A DNA stretch of 12,389 bases from Dictyocoela muelleri (taxonomy: Eukaryota > Microsporidia), in NCBI GenBank assembly GCA_016256075.1, contig SDVU01000546.1, forward strand, positions 1 to 12,389, in the 5' to 3' direction. How positions within the stretch are numbered: the first letter of the stretch is position 1; every line of letters begins with the position of its first letter. Below, piece after piece: positions 7,599 through 12,389 of this stretch. Under the pieces are notes generated by a model, which saw only the letters and a list, made by a program, of their open reading frames with translations, did not search any database and was not told the origin of the DNA. The translations under genes were made by a program, and so were the position numbers.

Positions 7599-8100
7599 TT
7601 AGAAAAATATTAGAAATTTTTAAAAAATAAAGAAATCAAAAAAAAATAAAAATTTTAAAAAAAAAATAATAATATATAAAAATATATAAATAGTAATAGA
7701 ATCCCTTAAATTGCATGTGTCACCTGCTAAGCACGTGGCATAATAACAATGAGTTTTTGTGGTTAACAAAAAATATTCATCGAATATTTGTCATTGAAAA
7801 AAAAAGTGTTTATACAGCATTTAGGATGGATTCTTATATGACTGAAAAGTTCTAAGGTCATCAATTCAGTAACTTCACAAACAATTGTACTTTACACCTA
7901 CCAATATTACGTATATTCGACGCCTTTAGATCTTGGTATTATTTCTGCAAATAATAAAAAATACATTGAATTTGTGTGCAAATATATCACGACAAATAAA
8001 GGAAGCATATTGTCGTATTAATTCAAATAGCGCGAAACATTTTATTTTTCAGTCTTATATATTTGGATTTTTCATATTTGTTTTTATAAAATTTTGATTC
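7599..8100. other. AT-rich stretch, no gene seen
   Basis: It begins with about 90 bases of A-rich low complexity. A possible further decayed tRNA-like piece, CACCTGCTAAGCACGTGGCA at 7721-7740, resembles the CGCACCTAGCATGCGACA core of the 9899-9957 repeat. Nothing else can be supported. Confidence 0.4.
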
Positions 8101-8194
8101 TTTAAATTATTTTATGAAAGTGTCTTTGACAGCGGGTTTTGAACTCGCTACTTGATAGCTAATATATTAAAGATAACGATTCAGCCACAACATC
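8101..8194 (-). repeat. tRNA-like SINE copy, minus strand
   Basis: On the minus strand an A-box-like TGGCTGAATCGTTATC is followed by a B-box-like GAGTTCAAAACCC, then CGCTGTCAAAGACA and an AT tail ending AATAATTTAAA. It aligns over its full length of about 94 bases with the plus-strand copy at 8325-8418, tail included. The 5-bp T-stem nearly pairs (GCGAG/CCCGC, one mismatch) but the acceptor ends do not, so it is not a functional tRNA. Extension of the homology beyond the tRNA part into a shared tail suggests a SINE rather than two tRNA pseudogenes. Confidence 0.6.
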
Positions 8195-8324
8195 TAAATA
8201 ATTTCTTTAATTTATTTATATAATAAATTTATAAATTATGATGAGAATTTTTATTGTTAAAACAAATTTTACCATTTATGAAATATAGAATATTTATGAC
8301 TTTTTATAAATATGATAAATTTTC

Positions 8325-8418
8325 GGGCAGATAGCTCAGTGATTAACATTCTTTAATGTGAAATTTAAGTATCGAGGTTAAAATTCCATTGACGTCTCTC
8401 TTTAATAAATAATTTAAA
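8325..8418 (+). repeat. tRNA-like SINE copy, plus strand
   Basis: GGGCAGATAGCTCAGTGATT has the look of a tRNA 5' end with an A-box (TAGCTCAGTGA). GAGGTTAAAATTCC about 40 bases later is a degenerate B-box, followed by ATTGACGTCTCTC and the tail TTTAATAAATAATTTAAA. The tail and the blocks TCTTTAAT and AAGTA-CGAG are shared with the inverted copy at 8101-8194. Acceptor and T-stems are broken, so a functional tRNA is unlikely. Confidence 0.6.
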
Positions 8419-8770
8419 TTGGCGTTAAGCAATCAATAACTATAGAAATATAGTAGTAATATGCAGTTGTCCTTGTGTGGTAGTGGTGATTAAGACTTAA
8501 TCTAATATGCCAATTAAGCCTAGGGAACTCTTTGTCTGTATAGAAAAGTTCAGCGATCATCTCTGCAAAAAGTAGTGAAAAACCATGAATTCTCACTAAT
8601 TACCTATATCCTGTCGAGCCAACAATAAAGGAGTATCGCGTATAAAGTTAAGACATTGGGTAGCTAAGATTTGACATATTACTGGAACCCCGGAAACTAA
8701 AAGTCATAGACAAGGTATGTTATAACTTATCGGTTGAGACATTAGATGTCGTCAGCATATAATATATAAT
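8419..8770. other. unexplained island of higher GC, candidate ncRNA or dead gene
   Basis: By hand count about 35% G+C, roughly double its flanks, and lacking the long A/T runs seen elsewhere. No long open frame: the best is about 60 codons on the minus strand (8596-8414, starting at GTG; FSLLFAEMIAELFYTDKEF), which I cannot assign and which lacks a proper ATG start. It follows directly on the tRNA-like repeat at 8325-8418, so it may be the body of a longer pol III-type element, a structured RNA, or a host gene remnant. I looked for rRNA, RNase P, SRP and spliceosomal RNA signatures and found none convincing. Confidence 0.45.
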
Positions 8771-9261
8771 ATAATCATAAGTTATTCTTAGATTATGAGG
8801 ACCAGAAAGAAATAACAATCATGTAAATAAACTATATAGACCAAATTTTGATAAGTTTTATACATAAAAAATACTGTTATGGATGGGTATTTTGATCCAT
8901 TGTAGAATTGATTATTAATGAATTAAAAGTAAAATTTCAATATAAAAATTTATTTAACATAAATTTCAATAGGCAATCATGTATAGAATAAATTTAAGCA
9001 ATTAAATAATATCGGATATGTATACTGGAGAATTAATCAGCGATATTATTTTTATAAATTTTTTATTTTTAATTTAAAAAATACATCTTATAATATGGGA
9101 AAAACATACATAATAAAACACGAGAATATTCAAAGTTGGTATATCAATACTAAACATGTATTCGTACTTAATTTATTAAAATATTCAAAGAGGCAATCAA
9201 TAAAGAGCAGCGCAGATATATTAATTAAAAAAACATCTAATTATTTTAACTTTGTTAAGAA
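8771..9261. other. AT-rich stretch, no supported gene
   Basis: Featureless A/T-rich sequence. A plus-strand frame from ATG at 9095 stays open 84 codons but its last third runs through the tRNA-like repeat at 9262. An open frame of that length is not unexpected by chance here. Confidence 0.4.
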
Positions 9262-9345
9262 TTGTCGCGCGCGCAGCGTGCTACACACGCCTAGCATGCG
9301 ACAGGATCAAATCTTACTGTGGATATTTTTTATTTGTGATTTTTA
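9262..9345 (+). repeat. tRNA-Ala-like GC-rich repeat, plus copy
   Basis: It opens TTGTCGCGCGCGCAGCGTGC and contains CACGCCTAGCATGCGACAGG. The seven-base CTAGCAT flanked by CGC and GCG has the layout of an anticodon loop with AGC (Ala), with three paired bases. GATCAAATCTTAC follows as a worn B-box, then a T-rich tail. It matches the minus-strand copy at 9957-9870 at roughly four fifths over the first 60 bases, with the similarity continuing into the T-rich tail. Both lack the same few bases between anticodon arm and B-box, so they share an ancestor that was already not a normal tRNA. Confidence 0.6.
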
Positions 9346-9639
9346 TTAAATATATTTGCATTCAAAGAGAACGATCCGTGATAATTAGCCAGGTTGTCTT
9401 TCTCATTAACCACTACTAAAGCAGTCATACTTAATTATTTTTTTTTTTTTTTGAAAATATCCTTCAAATTGTAAACAATTTTAAAATGCAGATCATTTAT
9501 CAGAAGTATATTACTGAAATTTAAATAAATAAATAGAAACAATAATATAAAATTATAAATTAAAAATTATAATTTTAAGTATGTTAATTTTCTTTTATGA
9601 CAACTATAGCAAAATGAATACCATAGTAGTTTCGTAAAA

Positions 9640-9860
9640 AATTAAACATTGAAAATTATAAAATTAAAAATTCAATATTAAAAATTCAATTTTTAAAAAT
9701 TTAAAATTCAAAATTCAATATTAAAATTCTTTTATTAAAAATTAAATTTAAAAAAATTCAAAATTCAAAATTATAAATTAAAAATTAAAAATTAAAAATT
9801 AAAAATCTAATATAAAAAAATTCTATTAAAAATTCTAATTAGAAATTCAATATTAAATAT
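9640..9860. repeat. low-complexity 7-bp-period AT repeat
   Basis: Degenerate iterations of AAAATTA and AAAATTC-type heptamers, most regular at about 9778-9806 where ATTAAAA repeats four times. Probably replication slippage, with no coding capacity. Confidence 0.75.
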
Positions 9861-9869
9861 TTTAGATAA

Positions 9870-9957
9870 AAGTAAAAAAATGAAAATAAAAAATGACTTA
9901 AGCGGGATTCGATCTTGTCGCATGCTAGGTGCGTGCCTCACGCTCGCGCGCGATAAG
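9870..9957 (-). repeat. tRNA-Ala-like GC-rich repeat, minus copy
   Basis: On the minus strand it reads TTATCGCGCGCGAGCGTGAG, then CACGCACCTAGCATGCGACA, then AGATCGAATCCCGCT. The last is a good B-box and TAGCATGCGA is the anticodon-arm signature of tRNA-Ala(AGC). A T-rich tail follows, as in the plus copy at 9262. The two copies face each other and bound about 690 bases. Confidence 0.6.
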
Positions 9958-11670
9958 AAATACAATGTTTTCATGAAATAAATGATAAAGTGCCACTCAT
10001 GAAATATTTTGACAATTACAAGAAAACAAAAGAATTCTTTCAATTACTTTATTACCATATGGTTTTTAAAGTACTTATATTAAACGATGATATTTTACCG
10101 CTTTCAGATTATTAGAAATCACATTAGATGTGTTATGAGTCCAAAAGTCAAAAATATTTCGAATGATTAAAAATAAGTTATTTCTTTTTAATGTTTTATT
10201 CGTTCTATTTTATTAAAATTTAAGTGTAATTTCTTTTAAAAATATATTCAAAATAATTTAATATCTTGAATCAATTCTTTGATAAAAATATTTCCTTGAT
10301 AATATGTGCGAGGATCAATTCTATACATGTCCGATTATTTATTTTCATGCTGAAGAAATTTCGGGAATAAATTTTACTTTTATTTCATTTAGTTCAATTC
10401 CACTATGGATAAAAAAATATCTACAATGAAGAAATAATGTTACTTTACAAAACTTTTCTCAAAAAATGAGTAAATATATATTTTTTTGTTTCTATTTTCA
10501 AAGAGATACGATTGAATATTATTATAAAAATACTGAAGAGTTTATCTCTCTTGTGTAAAAGAATTTCATATAACGAATTGAACAAAACAATATATAAAAA
10601 TAAAAAAAATTTATGTTGAAAAAAAACTCAATATATGAGTTAAAATAATAAAATGGCCTTCGCGGCGCGATTGACATAGTGCCATGAAACCTATACTCTC
10701 TTATAACTTCTATATTAAGGGAAATTAGATTCGTAAATCAGATTGAAATGTCAAGCACTCTACTCTTTATGATTAAAAAGTTTTTTCATGTAAAATATGT
10801 TAATGAATAAGTCTACTACTGATAGGTGTAAATAACGATGTCAATATTATCAAATATAAAAACCTTGAGAAAATACAAATTATTGAAATTTAGATTTTAC
10901 TTCACCACTAATAGAGAATAGTTAAGATGGCATAAAAGAGCCATATCGTGTAGAAACATTAAAGTAACAAATATTTAAGACTACCGAGTAATATATAGCG
11001 AATATGAAGATGTATTGTAGCTTTTATTGACTCGAAACATTCACATAAATATATACTGGCTTGAAAAAAAAAGATTATAAATCTTATTAAATCTTCTTAA
11101 AATAAGTTTTCATAACTTAACTTTATTTCTTTTGTAAGTAAATATTTAAGACCTGGGAAAACTAAGACATTAATAAATTTAGACTATGGAACAAATCAAG
11201 ATACGGATCTTTCTTATAATACACACAACTATACATGAAATAATAATAAATAATATGCATGTAAGTATACAGATATAAGTTGGTATATCTATTAGATTTT
11301 AAAATTTTAAAGATTATCTCAATTTATGAAACGCTCTCTTATTTTTGCAGAAAAACCAATAATGTATATAATAAATGTAATTGAGCTCAATAATATGGTA
11401 AAAAAAAAACAATTTTAAAACATTCTATGGTGACATAAAAAAATAAAAAAAAGGCCCGTGGTACTTTATGTTATAAAAAAAAGAGGGTCTTCTATCGAAA
11501 GATGCCCAAGTCAAAGGTAGCTACCTTGGACAATAATTTTTTTAAAAAAAAATAATTTTAAATAAATTTAAAAAAAAAATTTTAATATAAAATTTATTTT
11601 AAAAAATAACCCTTTAAATTTTTGTTCTAACTATTCTTACTCACACCTTTCTGAAAAAAATCGTAAACTA
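9958..11670. other. long AT-rich stretch without a supported gene
   Basis: No convincing open frame or RNA. GGCCTTCGCGGCGCGATTGA at 10654-10673 is an isolated GC-rich patch that may be another worn tRNA-like repeat. At 11514-11527 lies a perfect 14-bp palindrome, AAGGTAGCTACCTT. Around 11484-11507 GGGTCTT faces AAGATGCCC as a small hairpin. Scattered protein-like snatches between 10260 and 10440 are too interrupted to call. Confidence 0.5.
11514..11527. repeat. perfect 14-bp palindrome
   Basis: AAGGTAGCTACCTT equals its own reverse complement. An outer CCAAG at 11507-11511 and TTGG at 11526-11529 extend it imperfectly. It could be a protein-binding site or a small cruciform. No partner feature is visible. 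Confidence 0.6.
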
Positions 11671-11671
11671 C

Positions 11672-11883
11672 GCAATATGGCTTTAGCAAAGAAATTTTTT
11701 TATAGTCTTATTTACGTATTCTAAAAATAAGTTTTTAATATAAGCCGATATTACCTAGTTAGGTAAATTTTAGATTTTGCCCGAAATTTACAAAAATTTG
11801 TAATATTTTATTATATTAAAAACTTTTTTTACAATATGTATATAAGACTATAAAAAAATTAGATCAAGTAAATCATCTCCCCC
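11672..11883. mobile_element. foldback MITE, probably Merlin-derived
   Basis: Bases 11695-11743 pair with 11811-11858 as long inverted arms. The outer 16 bases are perfect (11695-11710 against 11843-11858, TAAGACTATAAAAAAA), and GTTTTTAATATAA is matched at the inner end. Only a few mismatches and one extra base lie between. Outside the right arm the sequence continues to a C-run at 11879-11883. Its last 21 bases are, with one mismatch, the reverse complement of the Merlin end at 11888. The left outer end is more worn. A short element without coding space, sharing the terminal sequence of an autonomous neighbour, fits a MITE. Confidence 0.5.
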
Positions 11884-11887
11884 TGTT

Positions 11888-11908
11888 GGGGGAGATAATT
11901 TACTTGAT
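11888..11908 (+). repeat. Merlin left terminal repeat
   Basis: The 21-base end sequence is mirrored at 11863-11883 with 20 of 21 matches, forming a near-perfect palindrome with a 4-base centre (TGTT, 11884-11887). Equivalent sequence should occur inverted at the element's right end beyond the window. Confidence 0.7.
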
Positions 11909-11936
11909 AAAAATATATTTTTATAAACCCCACAAA

Positions 11937-12389
11937 ATGAAAAAAGAAACGATTTTCGAAACTGTCGTTTTTAAAATGATGACCTCATCAAAAACAAATG
12001 TTTTACGCAACCTTCGTGTATTGGGAGTTTTACGTTCTAAAGAGTCATGTTCTAGCTGCAAAAAAGATATGAGTTCAAAAGACATAACATACCACATTGA
12101 GGGACAGGCGTATGTGTGTAATAATTATCATTATGGTGATTATAAAAACACTATATCTATTAGACAAAAATCAATATTTTCTAATTTTAGATTGTCTTTG
12201 CCATATATGTTACTTTTTATTTACTGCTGGTCTTTGTCAAACAACATAGCGGATGTGTGTAAAGACTATTGGGTATCAAAACCGACACTTATTAAAATAT
12301 ATGATTTACTGCGTACTGTGGTTACAAAGTATTTAGAAATAGAACCTATTCGACTAGGAGGACCGGGAATAATATGCCAAATTGATGAA
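11937..12389 (+). CDS. Merlin/ISXO2-like DDE transposase, N-terminal 151 residues (partial)
   Basis: Open from ATG at 11937 to the window edge, 151 codons with no stop. This ATG is the first in the frame inside the element; the frame itself is open back through the terminal repeat. Residues 38-41 form a CxxC (CSSC), and C61 with H65 can complete a zinc-binding N-terminal module as in ISXO2-type transposases. Residues about 90-130 (LLFIYCWSLSNNIADVC, then SKPTLIKIYDLLR) match the family's helical, helix-turn-helix-like segment. Residues 141-151, GGPGIICQIDE, are the family signature leading to the first catalytic aspartate (D150). A full protein would be about 280-320 residues, so the other acidic residues lie outside. 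It would cut and paste the element through its inverted ends. Nothing seen is broken. Family assignment is strong from motif order; activity is unproven. Confidence 0.9.
   Translation, partial: MKKETIFETVVFKMMTSSKTNVLRNLRVLGVLRSKESCSSCKKDMSSKDITYHIEGQAYVCNNYHYGDYKNTISIRQKSIFSNFRLSLPYMLLFIYCWSLSNNIADVCKDYWVSKPTLIKIYDLLRTVVTKYLEIEPIRLGGPGIICQIDE

Larger units (their letters stand above)
11888..12389 (+). mobile_element. Merlin (ISXO2/IS1595-like) DNA transposon, left end; runs off window
   Basis: It starts with the terminal sequence GGGGGAGATAATTTACTTGA and carries a transposase frame 49 bases in. Merlin elements typically have GG-starting inverted ends and make 8-9 bp target duplications. The right end is outside the window, so neither can be checked here. 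The left neighbour is an inverted copy of the same terminal sequence, separated only by TGTT. Confidence 0.8.

Noticed and set aside
8325-8400. Functional tRNA gene
   Set aside because: A-box and B-box resemblance is good, but the acceptor and T-stems do not pair and the spacing is off, so a SINE or tRNA relic is more likely.
8651-8715. GGAACCCCGGAAAC resembling an SRP RNA helix 8 loop
   Set aside because: The required flanking conserved bases and pairing partner were not found.
8740-8760. GTCGTCAGCAT resembling a small-subunit rRNA motif
   Set aside because: Only about ten bases match and none of the neighbouring conserved rRNA blocks is present.
9095-9349. 84-codon plus-strand open frame
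   Set aside because: Its last third is the tRNA-like repeat and the rest resembles nothing known. A length like this is not rare by chance in this composition.
9807-10043. 78-codon minus-strand open frame
   Set aside because: It contains the second tRNA-like repeat. The shared peptide (SV-H-PSMRQD) with the 9095 frame reflects the DNA repeat, not a protein family.

Overview
This window is extremely AT-rich (roughly four fifths A+T by eye) and looks like a transposon graveyard from a small-genome eukaryote. I favour a microsporidian. The reasons are the base composition, a Merlin-type (ISXO2/IS1595-like DDE) transposase, a compact Ty3/gypsy element and the absence of intron-bearing or bacterial-style genes. 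That assignment is inference: both transposon families also occur in animals, and no host housekeeping gene is visible to settle it.

Layout. Bases 1-168 are a 22-bp AT-rich tandem repeat. Bases 169-1514 are mostly featureless, except for a tentative, badly decayed Merlin copy on the minus strand ending at a G-run near 1449. Bases 1515-5284 are an old, heavily broken Ty3/gypsy-type LTR element on the minus strand, with two 276-bp LTRs and remnants of capsid, zinc knuckle, protease, reverse transcriptase, RNase H and integrase in that order. Bases 5711-6410 are a decayed DNA element bounded by about 80-bp inverted repeats that fold into GC-rich hairpins, with a possible transposase remnant inside. 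Bases 6591-9957 hold a cluster of short, GC-richer, tRNA-like repeats carrying A-box and B-box-like pol III signals. Several occur as inverted pairs, and three inverted pairs in the window (including 5711-6410) are spaced at about 700 bp. Among them lie a 101-codon lysine-rich open frame (7252-7557, minus) and an unexplained 350-bp island of about 35% GC (8419-8770).

Bases 9958-11670 are low-complexity or featureless apart from one palindrome. Bases 11672-11883 look like a foldback MITE. It abuts, head to head and with four bases between, the terminal repeat of a Merlin transposon whose transposase reading frame (11937 to the window edge) is open and looks intact for its first 151 codons, up to the first catalytic aspartate.

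The clearest genes are therefore mobile-element genes. No confident host protein gene, rRNA or functional tRNA was found. The most interesting signals are the Merlin/MITE palindromic junction, the hairpin-ended element at 5711-6410, and the tRNA-like repeat family with its recurrent inverted pairing.
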